The notes under the pieces were generated by a model that ran no database searches, had not been told where the DNA came from, and saw only the letters and a list, made by a program, of their open reading frames with translations. From assembly GCA_900239685.1 (NCBI GenBank), contig OENT01000190.1, positions 1 to 64,000 of the forward strand: DNA of 64,000 nucleotides, read 5' to 3'. Made by a program: the position numbers and the translations under genes. Each line of letters opens with the position of its first letter. Position 1 is the stretch's first letter. Positions 49,054 to 63,271 of the stretch are shown here, in pieces. This DNA is from Rotaria macrura (taxonomy: Eukaryota > Rotifera > Eurotatoria > Philodinida > Philodinidae).

Positions 49054-52000
49054 ATGTCTTCAACGCCAGACGATTCATCAAGAGATGAAGGTATATATAT
49101 ATAGAAGAAAAAAGATGATTCTTATTCCATGTTCCATTTTGAAATGTATTTTTCCATGTAGAACATGATTGGGATGCGTATTTGATAGAAACTAATAGTG
49201 AAGCAGCACCAGCTTGTAATTTTAAACAAGTGAATATTTGCGTTATTTTCTTTTCTACTAAAATGGTTAATTAACAAAATTTGCTTCTTCTTTCGCAGTC
49301 GTTGATTCCACCGAAGAATGAATTTAACATGGGAGAAAAGCTTGAATCAATTGATCCAAGAAATCAAGATTCATGGTGTATTGGAACAATAATCGATAAA
49401 GATGGACCGAGAATACGCATACGGCTAGATGGAACCGATGATCGGAATGATTTTTGGCGACTTGTCGATTCATCAGATATTCGTTGTTATGGAACAACAG
49501 CTAAATATGTATGAAGAATATTGAAAAATAAAATGTCTTATTGACATCTCGTTTAAGGGTTACCAAATCGTACCTCCACTTGGTTTTCAACAAAATTCAA
49601 CTCGATGGGGGAAATATTTTGAAAGAAATGTCAAAAATGGACCATTTGCTGATGCATTATGTTTCAAACCAGTAAGTTAACTTGTAGAAAAATATAACTT
49701 TAATAGGAACGAATTGTTTTTCTCATTTGCATAACTATGATCAAGTAATTATCTCATATATGGAACGATTCCTAGACGAGAATTATTCTTACTCGAACTG
49801 ATCTAACATAAGTTCAATATCATCATGACTCAGTTGCAAATTCGATAAAGATGAAATTATTTAAATAACATATACATTTATGAGTAAAATAATACTTGAT
49901 AAGTACTATTTACTTTTTACCCTTTTGGTAAAAATCATGGCACTTCAAATAATTGAAAATGTTGAGATAGATAGTTACATAGAATCTTATGATTAGTTGT
50001 CTTTTATGAGTTTTTTGAAGACGATCTTTATAGTTAATTAACAATAAGACCCCTTGGATCATGCATAGCGAATGGTTTGTGTGAAAGTAAGATACGTAGA
50101 AGTTAACCAATGATACCTTTACATGTCGAAGACTTTTTCTTGACAATGTTTCAGTAAAGACAAAAGAAAAATCTGATGAAGCTTGAATTTTTGCTCTTTA
50201 AAATACGATTGTTATAGAATGATCAGAAATATGAGAGTTACTACGATTGCTTGGTTATTTTTCTGTAAACTTCATTCGATAGAAATCTTTGTCAGTTATT
50301 AAAGTCACTATTTCGATTGAAGCTGAGTACTTTAAGACGCAAGGAAAGAAACAAGCTGCGCTCAATTTGAAACCACCGTATGTAAATAATCATAATTCAA
50401 TCTTTATCTTTACAGGCACCAGTAAAACCTGAGAAAAATCTATTTAAAAGAGGTCAAAAATTAGAAGCTGTTGATCCTAAACATCCTGAATTAATATGTC
50501 CAGCTACAGTGAATAATGTTATTCACGGGGATCATCGAATCATGCTATCATTAGATGGCTGGAGTTCGTCCAATAATTTTAAAGTTGATTATGCATCACG
50601 TGATATTTTTCCTGTTGGTTGGTGTAAATCTGCTGGTATTCGTATTGTTAAAATTGGTGGAAATTGTATGTATTCCTTTTGTTTTCAATGAACAACTTTG
50701 ACTAAAAAGTTTTAAACAATCGTTCGACTTTTATTTAGCGTCTTTTCGTACATCAATGAAATCACTTCCAGTAACGCCAAATAAACAGAATGGAAATATT
50801 CGACAGCAACAAACAAAAAGTAGAAAAACAATCGTTTCGCCATCATCTAACGATTCGTCGTATTCATCGACGACCATGGATGAAAAAAATAATAATCTAG
50901 TTACCAAAAAGAAACCCGTTAAAATGTCACCAGCGAAAAATGAATGTAGAAATTCAACTGATATTCATGATATTCAAACGAAGAATATTAAAAAAGAACA
51001 TCCTACTGGTAAGATACTGATGATCGAACTCGTCCCATTTAAAGTATTTCTCGCTCTTGATCTAGCTTCATAATTCTACTTAGTTTCTGTGGACACGAAG
51101 ATTGAATCCAGTATTTTCACAACATGAATGTCACATACAAAAGGCGTCTATTGATTGATGATTAGAATTCAATTGATTGAGTCCTTGAAATAATACTCAA
51201 ATCAATGAAGAAGCATCATTGAATTTATGAGTAGATGAAACGTAACGAATATCGTTTTCATTTGATATGCTATGATTGAAGTTACACTTAATATTTGACA
51301 ACTTCGTGAGTGAAATCATAAGTTTTTTGAAATTTCAAAAATTCCGAAAGAACGAAATCTAGATGTATCTGATTAAACTTTAGAATTCGCTCTATTACTG
51401 ATCAATTGATTTCAGACAGAAATCATGGGAAATGAATAGTTTTAAAGCAATTCTATACATTAGTCTGATATTACAGTTTTTCGTAAAGAGTACAAGGAGA
51501 TTTTCTTTCCTTTTATTTCAAATTAAAAGTTGAAACTGGTGTAGTTCGTAATGAAAATTTCAACAAATTTGATTGGTTCATGCGTATGAGCAATGCGTAA
51601 GATACGCTTTTACTCTAGTCAGATCACGCAGTATAGATGATGAAATGATCTTGAAATTTGAACTGCAAAATTTTCTTACAACAATCATTGAATTTGTGTA
51701 TTACACAGAGTAATTCTATCGAGCCGCTTAACTTACTAAGAGACGTATTCAATGAAAATTAATCAAATCGATTATATTTCAATTTGTTTATTTTTATTTA
51801 TATAGTCACTGTTTATTGGAATTATGTTGGTGATAATGGTGGAATGTTATTAAATCCTCAAAGATTTCATTCTTCGATGCCATCAGTATTCGGTCCAGGT
51901 GAATGTTATTCTGTATTAAAAACAATATTCGATTCATGTATTAAATGTTCGTTTCAACCAACATCATTTATTAGTCGTATTCTGGATTTGTTCCCGTTAA

Positions 52001-54178
52001 CAAATGATAATAAGAAAAATCTTTCGACACCAATTAAATGTAATGATACATTGTGAGTCATTAGTTGAAATATATGTTTTTGTATTTTATTTAGTGGACA
52101 ATGGCACGTTAGTCAACATACCACATATTGAAAATGACGATGATTTTTGGGAAATTATTCGTCTATTTCAAAATGGTATATTAGCTGGCAATGATTTATT
52201 TATATCAACATTACCACAGTCAACGATGAATCAAAGTAGAATTCTAACTTCAGTCATATGACAATATTTTTTCTGATGTTTGTGGTTTTTTTGTTTAGGC
52301 AATGGCTCATCATCATCTTTTCTCGATTCATCATTATCACCTGGTTAGTTTTCGTACTTCATATTTTTTTTTTGGAAAAATAGTTAAAATCTTTTTCATG
52401 TTTGATTTAGATAAAAAAGAAGCTTCAACATTGATGAATCAAAATATGAAACGCAAAAGTACAGAATTACAAACAGGTAAATATGAAATAGACATTTCTA
52501 TTTAAGATTTATTCTATTCCTATTTCAGAGAATAAAACCTTATCATCCAATGGGAAAGTTCCAAGATCAAATTCAGTTGAAAAATCAATTCATGATACAA
52601 GTAAATTTAATTGGTCTTGCAAAAGAACTTCTAAACCTCATCTAAAATTTTCCATGTTGTTTACAGAAAATTCATAGATTCGAGAAAATCTGAAACGATG
52701 CGAGCGCTAGTTCTCAAGCATCAAATATATCACTTGTTTTCTCTTTCATTTCATCTTAGCTTAAGTTCTCTACTTTGATGATGAAAGTGAATCCGTCAAT
52801 ATGTAATCGGATATTGGATCTAGATCAAAGACTTTACTAGATAAATCGTCATGTACATGAGTTTTGACGAGAGAGAATATTTTTACATGTTGAATAGTTT
52901 AAGAGTTGGGATAGATGAAAATATTCTGCATTGACTGGCGACGAGTAGTTCATTAATATAGAAGCATTGCAATTTGGTAGTATTTTTTATTCTTCAATAA
53001 GTACGATGCTAATGCGTTTTAAATCGGAACATGAATTTATGCCAATAGTTTAGTATTACAGTTCCAAGAGAGAAAAGTAAATGTTAATTTTGCGACTCGT
53101 TTCTAGAATAAATCTGATAAACTATAGTGACTTATCACTTATTTACAGAAGAATAATGTGTTCCTATCACAATATGATCGAAAATTAAGAGGTGCTCTCT
53201 GAAAATCCTAGATAGGACTTCTAATCGAGAATGGTTTTAAAAGACCCTCGTCAACTGTTTCGAAGACTCAATATTTGTACTTCAGCATCGATACTATTCA
53301 AAATTTTGAAAGTTTCTTCTCGTTAGAATCTAAGTCTGCCTCAAGTTTCAGGTCGTAGTAGGAAATTATCGATGGTACTTATTTAAAAAATTGGCAAATT
53401 GCACGAAGATTCTATTACAGGAGTAATACCTATATCAGAATAGGAACTTCATGAGAAAGTATTGTATGCATTTCGAAAAAAACATGGAGAAGGGTTCCGT
53501 AAGTTAAATCAACATTGACACAGACCAAGTGATTTCTCATAAGCTCGATTTCCGTACTAAGATCTCAATATTTGATCACGCATGATGTATTCATGATTGT
53601 GAGATTTCATATGAATCGTACAATGATTCACAATGATACACGTTTTCTAGTGTGTAACTATAGAAGATTCTTGTATAAATATATATGATAGTAGTACAAT
53701 CCCATCGGAGTTTATCATTTTTGTCTAAGCATTTTTTCTAAAAACGAATGCTTTACTTTAGAACCTTTGCTGTGTTCTCATCCACCGATGAATACAAAAA
53801 TTATAAATAGTCAAATTACAAATGGTGGTGAGATAAATTTTCAAGCATCATATCAAATATTATATATATTCTATTTTCATTAGATGCACCATCCAATGTA
53901 GTAAGTCGTCGACCAGAACGATATACACCAAGCGATGTGGCTGCCTTTGTTCGAGGAATCGATCCATCGTTCGACAGCCTCGCATCTCGTTTTCTTCAAG
54001 AGGTATTTTGTATTTTTTTAAAGATTGAACAAAATTTCCATCATTTATTCTATTGCAGGAAATCGACGGTAAAGCTCTTCTCCTCTTATCAACCGATACA
54101 TTAATGAGACACATGGGTTTAAAACTTGGTCCATCACTAAAAATCATTCATCATATTGAAAACTTGAAGAAAAAATAA
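49054..54178 (+). CDS. SCMH1: Polycomb Scm/SCMH1-like protein (2 MBT, SLED, SAM)
   Basis: A Polycomb-group chromatin repressor that links PRC1 and PRC2 complexes. Fourteen exons (49054-49090, 49162-49229, 49299-49508, 49558-49671, 50416-50665, 50739-51008, 51806-52039, 52095-52235, 52299-52343, 52411-52476, 52529-52600, 53762-53827, 53884-54002, 54059-54178) give 603 residues. MBT1 is about 14-140 (HDWDAYLIET, GEKLESIDPRN, PPLGFQQN). MBT2 is about 145-226 (GQKLEAVDPKHPELICPATV, ASRDIFPVGWC). A Ser/Lys linker is followed by SLED at about 317-430 (VTVYWNYVGDNGGMLLNPQR, VFGPGECYSVLK). A C-terminal SAM is at about 535-603 (SDVAAFVRGID, EIDGKALLLLSTDTLMRHMG, LGPSLKI). No FCS zinc finger is seen, as in vertebrate SCMH1. 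In-frame Met codons at 49033 and 48880 could extend the N-terminus. The exon 7 donor (GTAATG) is weak and is chosen because it keeps the frame. Confidence 0.94.
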
Positions 54179-54215
54179 ATCAAACAATATGAAAGCATCT
54201 GTTTTTCTTCTCTTT

Positions 54216-54233
54216 CGCGCTCTCTCTCTCTCT
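54216..54233. repeat. CT microsatellite in the Scm 3' region
   Basis: Short CTCT run about 40-55 bases after the Scm stop codon, probably within the 3' untranslated region. Confidence 0.8.
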
Positions 54234-54552
54234 AACTGAATACTAGTCTGTTAGAATTCTCTTGTTCTCGGTGATGCTCATCGGTCTGCACTTACACATA
54301 TTTTTGTACAATGACAGTGCATACTCCATTCTGAATTGATATAAATCTGTTATTTTTTCTTTTGTATATAATCTGACTTAACTATGGCGATCGTATTGTG
54401 CAAATATGTCTATTGTCCGTTTAAATTATATGATCATATAATCTGATGATTTTAGTTGTACCTCATTTCTTTTTCTTTTTGAATTTGTGTGAGGAAGAAG
54501 AATTTTTGTAAATTAGCGATTCTATATATGCGCTTTTTCTTTTGTATTTGTC

Positions 54553-54558
54553 AATAAA
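54553..54558 (+). terminator. AATAAA polyadenylation signal of the Scm gene
   Basis: AATAAA about 375 bases after the stop codon. It is followed by T-rich and GT-rich sequence of the kind expected downstream of a cleavage site. Confidence 0.5.
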
Positions 54559-57537
54559 TGATCATATTGTGTATTATTGTTGATATTCAATCACGTTGTC
54601 AATATTTTAGTTTTGTCGATGTTCTCGCATGGATACATGATGCAATTTAATCATGATCATAACTGCCATAAAATTGTTGTTTTAATGAGCCTATAGTTTC
54701 TCGATTAAAATTCAAACACAGCTAGATGTTAGCTCATAATTAGACAAGTGTAAAAGAAATAGATACGCTAGTTCTAATTAAAATCGATATAGACTTTTTT
54801 TTGCATGAATGGAATCGGTATCGACCAGTTCTTTCAAAATTCAAACAAAACCTAGTTTAGTGATTTATCATAAATTTGAATTTTGAAATAATCAAAGCAA
54901 TTTCATGTCTCAATAAAAATCAAGTCTTTTCATTGACCGTAACCCATGTAGAATCAGAGCTTTACTAATGATAACAATGATAAACACAATATTTTCAACA
55001 ATTGAGAAGATGAAGATGAAAGGTTTGAATAGCTTTTTATTTCTGACTACACAATAAAAAAGAATTATTATAAATCGTATTTTCTTCTCAAAATATTCTA
55101 AATGAATAGAATAAAAATGTTGTCTCATCTCAAGAGAAGTCTTCAACAACCTGCAATACGATTACATGATGAGAATGAATCTATACGAGATTTCGTTTGT
55201 CTTCAATCGATGTTTGGCAAGATGATAGATTGAGTGGTGTCCTTTAAACTCAAGATCAGATGTATTTCTAATGATGAACAATGTAACAGCACTGTAAGAA
55301 GTAATATTTGTTTTCTCTGACAAGGCTACACAATAAGAGATAAAGTAATTAGATATAAAACGTTATGGGAGACGAGCAGATGTGCTCAACAAAGTTACAA
55401 CATCATGCATTAATAATCAATAAGACTAAGAAGAAAAACGGCTTAAATATACTAAGAGAGAAAGCCAGTAGCTCCTTTTTTTCATTCAGTTACTGATGCA
55501 TATTTCACTTACAAGCTCAAGCTGGTTTTCATTCAGGTACATATTTTAGATTGTATTTCGATGAATATATCGATAAGAATTTCGATAGAGGCAAAAGAAC
55601 GTTTTTTTACTACTATTTCGATTTCAAGAAAAGTAAGTGTTTCATAATCAATAGTTTTATGAGGTATATATTGATTGTAATCTATTTTTTTTACATTTAA
55701 TTTTTGCATATGTCATCAAACGAAATATTGAAGAAGCCTGAGAAAAAAAATTAATTTTGAATGAATTAGAATTTTTCTGCGTCCAAAAACAGATTAGCAA
55801 GCAAAAAAAAAGAAAATCTTACGTAATGTTATTTTTTTTCTCTAAAATAAACAGGTAATTTTGACATGAAGAAATATGTAATCGTATGTAATGAATTTAT
55901 CTAAGGATTTCACATGGCAGTAAATATCAGGGTTTCAATAGAATTTGAATAAAATTTGACCATGATCAATCGTAAATTAACATGAAATATGGAGCTTAGT
56001 GAAATAAAAAGTTATGTTTTGTGGAAAAATAGTCTAACTGACAAGTGAAGTAATTGGAATAAAACGAAAAGCATGTCTCTTATTCATTTGCTTGAAATAT
56101 TGGCCGAAGGCATGTCATTAAATATTAGATTATATCTCTCATGTGTCAAAATCAATGATATGAAAGACGATAGATGTTTCTAGTTTTCGTTACCAATCAT
56201 TATCTTGATCAACTGAAACAACTAGTATTATATTGTGAATTGACTACATCAAAATCGATTTCGTTTCTCGGAAAAGTAGTTTCTTGTTTTCTTTTCGAGT
56301 AATCTCTCATGAATGAAAGCTTGACGAGTATAATTTAATTACTAGATAAAAGATTGAAGAATATACTTAGAATCGTTTAGCTTAAACATTAGTATCGATA
56401 GACATTCGGTTTTTCTGGTAGTGTTGATTTTGAAAATATCTGTTTTTGTCGCTGGAAATCATCAATATATTCGGATAGAAATTGAAATTAGAATCTTGAA
56501 CATCTTTTGATCAACGGCAAGTCTTAGATTCAAGACAAGCACAGTAACTTTTCAGATGCGAATATAAAGGAAAAGCTGAAAAAAGATTACTCTTGTTGTT
56601 AGACATCATTAGAAAAACGTATCTTTCTACTAAATGGAATACTTCAAATGTTTGCATTCTGTGTCAATGAGTTTCGACACATTTGAGGTAAATTAACATT
56701 TTTAACGTCGAACGGACATATAAGAAAGAAAGGTTGATGTTAGCATTTTTAAATTGAAATAACGAATCGACAACGGATTCACAATGTAATCATGTTGCTA
56801 TTGAGTTCCTTCACTAATTTCACACTATAAATATGTCTGTTAAATGATGCCAAGAACAGTCTATATTTACAAAAAGAATGGTATCGTAAGATATAAGCTA
56901 GATGTCAAGAAACCTAGGGTTACATGACTTGCCAATGAGAGAAACCATTTCAATTCGATTACTCAAATATTGACAGAGTGGCAACCATTTATTATTTAAA
57001 TCGTGTAACTCTTAAAAAGGAGAACTTTTCTTTTTTTTTTATAGAACAGCTGAATTCTCATTTCGTTGTCTGTTTATTTATGTGTCTGATTAGATTGAAA
57101 TGCAACTAGACATTTTCCAGTACGGTGAGTATGTAAACGATCAATGTTGTCTCTGAACATTTGTAGATGAAAAGGTCTGTAAAAAAATGATAGTGCCATA
57201 GCACATAGGTTTTTGAAGAATAATCATTCTTTGCAGTTGAACATTATGATTGACAAGATTCTAAGATCGCATACTAATGATCATTTTACTTATGTAGAAT
57301 TTAGAAATCAGGCTCTGAAGACTAAACTGTTTAAAGCAGTATAGTTTATCACTTGAGTTCTCTTTGATGGCATTAGCAAAATTGAACTTTTTCATGTCAA
57401 AACTTTCCTAGTTGGTGATAAACATATTTTTATATTACATATATATTAAAACCTTGAGAAATTTATTCGTATTAAGTAATACTACTATTACTGACAGAAA
57501 TGAAATTTTATGAAATTGTGCTGATGTATCTAGATAT

Positions 57538-58141
57538 CGACCTGTCCATTCGTGACGGAATCACGTTTTTTATGATTGTGCCTTTAATATGTCAACTTAT
57601 GTAAGTCGAATAAAGCTGATGTTGTTAGAAAGAAACAGTAGTGATGATGTTCTATGTATAAGAAAATTTCCATTAAATTTCATACTATTCTAAATGTTTT
57701 TATAATTGAAATACAGCATCGTTACGGAATCATCAAAAATGGACCTTGATCTTGAGTGTTATGTAAAGAAATAAAATTTTAAACTCAACTATAGGTGGTA
57801 TCAAAACCCTTTCTATAAGAAAGTTACAGCTTAGATGACGAGCTATACACAGAAAAAAAGTAATTCAAAATATATCATAACTAGTTCTTATAAATAGAAA
57901 AAAACGGTGTGATGGAAGCACGTTTTTCGTTACGGAATCACACTTTGAAAATTTTGATGATTTGATTAAAAATTTATTCATTCAAAACATAGAGATAATC
58001 CATCAAGATAATCACGTAAATATCATGTACAATACTATTTCCTACGTTGTGGACTATGTTCTACAAGGCGGTTATATTTATTTTGTTTAATTATGTAATT
58101 CAAATTCGCTCAGAAAGGTGGACCGTTACGTGGACAGGTCG
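57538..58141. mobile_element. Non-autonomous DNA transposon (MITE), unassigned family
   Basis: The 604-bp segment begins CGACCTGTCCA and ends with the exact inverse TGGACAGGTCG. ATAT is present on both sides (57534-57537 and 58142-58145), consistent with a 4-bp target duplication, although it could also be part of the inverted repeat. Inside, the motif GTTACGGAATCA or a close variant recurs near 57553, 57721 and 57929, and a GTTACG lies beside the right end; such subterminal repeats are typical transposase-binding sites. There is no open frame of useful length, so it must rely on a transposase elsewhere. The superfamily cannot be told from the ends alone. Confidence 0.7.
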
Positions 58142-59454
58142 ATATGCAATGTCACATTAATGTAAACGAGCAGGAGTCAATGAGCTACTGCTTGTACAAA
58201 TATATTCAGAATACATCGACAGATTTATATTTAGATTGTTATTGTGTTTCTAAACTACTAATTCTCAAAAGCAATAAGTGTCATACTATATTAGTTTTCT
58301 AATAAAAAATAATCATAATGTATGCAGAAGACAGTTTAGGAGTAAAATTGACTATTTCAATGAATTCTTTTTAATGTATGAGATAGTCGAAGGTAAGATC
58401 GCATTCGTCGAAATGGTTCTTTGGAATGATAAACATAAAACATGTGGCATAAATTTTTGTTGGATGACATGAACTTTATGAAGTTATGTATCCATTCGAA
58501 AAAACTAATGATGAACAAGGTAAAGTCTAATAGAATGAAATTTTTTCGAATGCTTAAATTTAGTAGTGAGAAGCACTTTTCTTGGCTTCGTTAGCACTTC
58601 TCGATGATATTTTCATTGAGTAAATATAAAAATTCTTCCATATGACTACGTAAAATTTTTCTCTGTGATAACTCTCTTCTATCGTTATTCTTGTTATATG
58701 AAAGAACACGTTAAACTCTTACGGTTGACATAGTCTTTCTTTTTATTAAATCCGTACTACTTTATTTGGAGAAAAAGCTTTTTTATAAAACTCTTTTTTC
58801 TCTTCATATGATAGTAATATGGCTCAGTTAAAAAACCGAATGCCATCAAGCAATGTAATATTACATGCCCCTTTTTAACACCAATAAAAAAAGGATTCGT
58901 TAGAATATTCTTGATCTAGACAAAAAAAAAGACAGAAAGCTTTCATGTCTTTAAAACTTCTTTATAATAACACTAGGATTATTCAAATTTTTTCGTTGAT
59001 GAAATTCTCAACATCTTCAATGCCATTTGCATGAAGCGAAAGAATTTTTAAAAACTATTCATAGAAAAATTTGATATGCACTGATAATAAGCGATTGAGT
59101 ATCATAAGAGAAATTTTCAAGTAGAAATAGCATAGAACTTTATCTGATCTGTTTATACAGTAGAGAAGATCTTCGAATGAACCAGTTTGAAAATGAAGCA
59201 GAAGTCTAGTATCGAGAACGATTGATTTGAAAATAGCTCATTTTCAACTATTTTCCTACAACATTCTCTAGGAATTTCAGAATTTATCTAAAAGAATTTC
59301 AATGAAATGCAATATCACGCATCAAATTTTCGACACGTACTTAATGGCTTTTAATTTTTATTCATTGAATTTCTTTTTGTTGAACGTGTATAAAACGATG
59401 ATTTTAAATGGTATCGATTTATGATTGAAATTGAAGCTATGTATTGTAATTCAA

Positions 59455-59480
59455 TACTACGCACTGCGTAGTACGCAGTA
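59455..59480. repeat. Overlapping short palindromes
   Basis: TACTACGCA and TGCGTAGTA are inverted around one base. The second arm also starts another palindrome, CTGCGTA with TACGCAG. Two mutually exclusive hairpins are therefore possible in one 26-bp stretch. Confidence 0.7.
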
Positions 59481-60549
59481 TGTTCATGAGTAGAGGAAGA
59501 ATGCACAGCTGGGTTTTCGAATCAAGCATATCCTGCTGCCAACTTTATCCTGAAGCACATGTCAAGTTTCAGATATTGGGCAGTCTTTTCTTAGACACTA
59601 TAAGAGAATATATTGTTTCGTACATATTGTAGTTTAAATTTGATTACATCATGCAAAATCTTATCTTTCATGAATCTTTAATAATCCATCATTTATCCTA
59701 CGTGATTTCTCCATAGTAATAAAATCAAAATAAAAGTTTTAAAAAAAGAAATGCAAAGCAATGAATATTGAATTAAACGAATCTCATGAAATAAACATTT
59801 ACTCATTTATTTCACATTAATATAAACTCTATAGATTTATTTTGTTTGATGATAATTGAACACGAATAATAGAATTGTATTTAATCTAATAAAAACAAAA
59901 TGATGTTCATTGGATTCAATCATTCGGAACAGACCTGATTTGAATTTTTCAGCTAATCATCATTATGTTAATATTCTTTTCTATTGCGTTTATGTCACGG
60001 TTATTGACTAGAGATTGTTGTTACAAGTGCACTTTTGTCGGCCAACTACAGTACCAATTTGTCTATCGTCACACAAAATAAATACACACACAAATATATA
60101 TATATTCATTCTTTCTTATCCATGTTTCCGGTCAAACAAATTTTTTGTCTTCGCCCTTATATACATATATATATATATATACCGAACACTCGTTTGTTCA
60201 TCCTTCTTCACCAGTCTACTTCAAATATGATTAAAAAAATCACTCGACTTCGTCTGAACACAAGACATTCTTAACATCTACAATTCTATTTCATTCACAG
60301 TGTCCACTTAGACAAAGCATTGTAATATAGGAGGACTCGCCTAAAGTAATTATCAAACTGATGAAAATATTACTTATGCTTCATCAATGTGAATCGCTTG
60401 TAAATCATAGATCGCTGTTAATTTTTATTTTCATACATTATGCTCTTTTTTTAGGTTATTGTATAAACTCTTACGAACATATGTGTATATATTTGTAGGA
60501 TAGCAACACAAATATATTATAAATTAACATCAGGCGTTCATTCACATGC

Positions 60550-60568
60550 TATATATATATATATATAT
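60550..60568. repeat. (TA)n microsatellite
   Basis: About nine TA units, followed by the small inverted repeat TGATCTCAAAGATCA. Confidence 0.85.
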
Positions 60569-62400
60569 GATCTCAAAGATCATTTATATATGTTGATAGA
60601 TTCGAAAATGGATTAGAATCTATAAAGTACAAGACACATCCGATGAACCTATGATTGATTCAGCACTTCACATTCATAGATACATACATAATCCATGAGC
60701 ATTGATTGATCATCAAGTAAAGGTAATAGAAGAATAATATTAGATCATTTCTCATCAACATCCATCACAATCCTTGTTAAATATACTTAGTATAGATTTC
60801 ATATGATGATCATTAAAATCATTAGGAAGATATTATAGACTATTTATTTTCCACAACTCGACACTCATATGTCACATGAAAATTTGTAGTGTATGAGTTT
60901 TTTATCGTATAGATGTGAGACTGAAGATTTCATGAATTCAAATGCAAACGATAATCAGGTTTTTCTTTTTGTTAAATTCTATTTATAAAAGTAGAATTGT
61001 AAACATTGAATGACAGATTTGACATCTATTGTTCGTGTGTGCAACCCCTTTTCTTTTTCATAATTATGAAGTGGCAATAGCGTCGATTCAGTTTTCGCAT
61101 ACATACATAAGTATACATGCGAATGATCAGTGTTATTATAATTGTCCAGACACAATTCCATTTTCGTTGATTTCTAGTGATAAGACTTCTTTTCTTCGAT
61201 TTCTTTTTGTCTATACATACACGATCAATTTCATCTAACATATCAACTAATTTTTATCATAAAAGGTATACACATATATTGATATTCTTATTATGAATAG
61301 AAAAAGATCAGCAGTTGTAATAGCAGACTAAACATACAAACGATTGGCTGCTCATGCTTAATTGTAGTCATTGAGTACTACTATAGTTATTCCACTCGAC
61401 AGATACGTAGTCATTGAAAAGAGAACTAATAAGAGTTTCTATAAATGTGCGCGTGTTCTTCTTCGATGATTGCGCCTACTAATGATCTCTTCTCTTTTTC
61501 TATTCCGACCGTTTATTCAAGGTTAAAAGGATTTTCATATAAGCTCCAATGGAAAAAAAGAAAGAATAAGATCCTCTTAGGACAATTATACACTGACAAC
61601 AAAAGACAATTTCATATTCATGCAAAATATTTCGATTCAAATCTAAGAGTAGTTTGATTATTGAATTCATAGTTGATTACATCTATGTTCGAATCGAATC
61701 ATAAATTAACACGGATCTTTCTGTTTGAATAAAGGAAAAGAAATTTTTCAATATAACTAAGTATGATATTCATATTTATCTATCATATATGTCTTTTTTT
61801 TTCTTCTCGAGTATAATATATATTTATTGAATTCTATTTAACCTCGAGTCGTTGTCATCAAATGACAGCTAATGATATCTAATATCGATATTATCTTTCA
61901 TTTTTTAGTTAAGAAGAAAAACGACAACTAAAAGAAACTGTCGTGCATGATGAAGACAAATAAGTATTACGATAATTGTAATGTAGCACGAGAAATATTA
62001 CAAGCGAAACACAGACACAAGCCAATTAAGTTTGAACTTCAGTATCCTAGGTGTGTGATACCTCTCGAGGCCACAGTGTCTATGCTAGCATATTGCATGC
62101 ATACTATCGATAATTATTTTTCAATAACGCACTTGTTTTATATGTATATTGCATCATTTTTATTTTTTATATTTGTAGAAGAATGTCGATTAGCCATTCT
62201 TTTTTTCATTCTCGAGTTGACTTGAATGTGATGTGCGTGTTCTAATTGAACGGGCTGTCGAATGGTTCATTTCAACAAGTATACCTCAATCAGAACAGTA
62301 GCTGCTTCGTTCTTTGCGGTTCGCACAGACAGCTGTTTGTTGTTCACACTTTCTGATGTTACTGTTTGTATCCAATCAGATTGAAATATTTGCATAGATA

Positions 62401-62432
62401 TATATACATATACATATATATATATATATATG
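62401..62432. repeat. TA-rich microsatellite
   Basis: Interrupted TATACATATACATA followed by about ten uninterrupted TA units, then a short GATA run at 62442-62454. Confidence 0.85.
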
Positions 62433-63271
62433 TATGTAAATAGATAGATAGATATGATTGTGTGACCACTGTGACGGATGGACAAATGTTCTCCTATATT
62501 ACGAACCTACAAGGTTTTGTTGTCGTTGATCATTATTCGCACAATGAAATTCAAGTGTATCTTTACGTAAGCTACCCTATCGAAAACTTAAACAAAGAAA
62601 CCCTCCCATATTTGTAAGAAAGAAAAAGAAATAAGGTACAAATTAATAAATGTATGTGTAAAGAATAACGATAGAAAAAAAAAGAAGAAAGAAGATAAAA
62701 ATTATTACAAAACGCCTTGTGTTCTTTCTGTTCGTGTTATTCAATGCAGGCGGAGAATAGAATGAGAGAAACGACAGAATTTTTTCTCTCCTAGTACAAT
62801 AACAAGATTTTTCTGTTCAGTCTCAATCTCTTTGTGTAGAATAGAACGTGAGTATATTAATAGAATATGACGGAGATTTATGAGATTACATCATGAGAAT
62901 CTGATCTCATCATTGTACATACACAAATAACCCAGAATTCTATTCTTATACGTATTCAAGCACATATCAAACAACTTAACTATAATTTTTGTTTATACAT
63001 TGGTTGAATACATAAATATATACATCCATGTATCTTGTAATGATGATCATATAAGTATGCTTCATAGTTATTCATTTTTACGTAATTTATCAGTCGTATT
63101 TCATTTATATTTCGCCAAACATTGATAGTTGTTTGTGTGAATAGATAAATGCAACATATGAAAAATGTCTTGAGACTAGAAATTTTTTAATAGAATATAA
63201 AATAGTTTTTGATATTCTATATAATTAAGTTAATTGCTATTTCAATTAGTAAACTGTACCATGAAAAAAAA

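Larger units (their letters stand above)
54559..63271. other. 8.7-kb gene desert
   Basis: Between the Scm and discoidin receptor genes no conserved exon was found on either strand. The structured items are the transposon at 57538-58141, overlapping small palindromes at 59455-59480, and several TA microsatellites between 60080 and 62432. Frames at 60015-60274, 61026-61241 and 61947-62225 lack any recognisable motif. Confidence 0.6.

Noticed and set aside
61947-62225. 92-codon open frame upstream of the discoidin receptor
   Set aside because: The hydrophobic end is AT-driven, no domain is seen, and it does not splice in phase to the discoidin exon.
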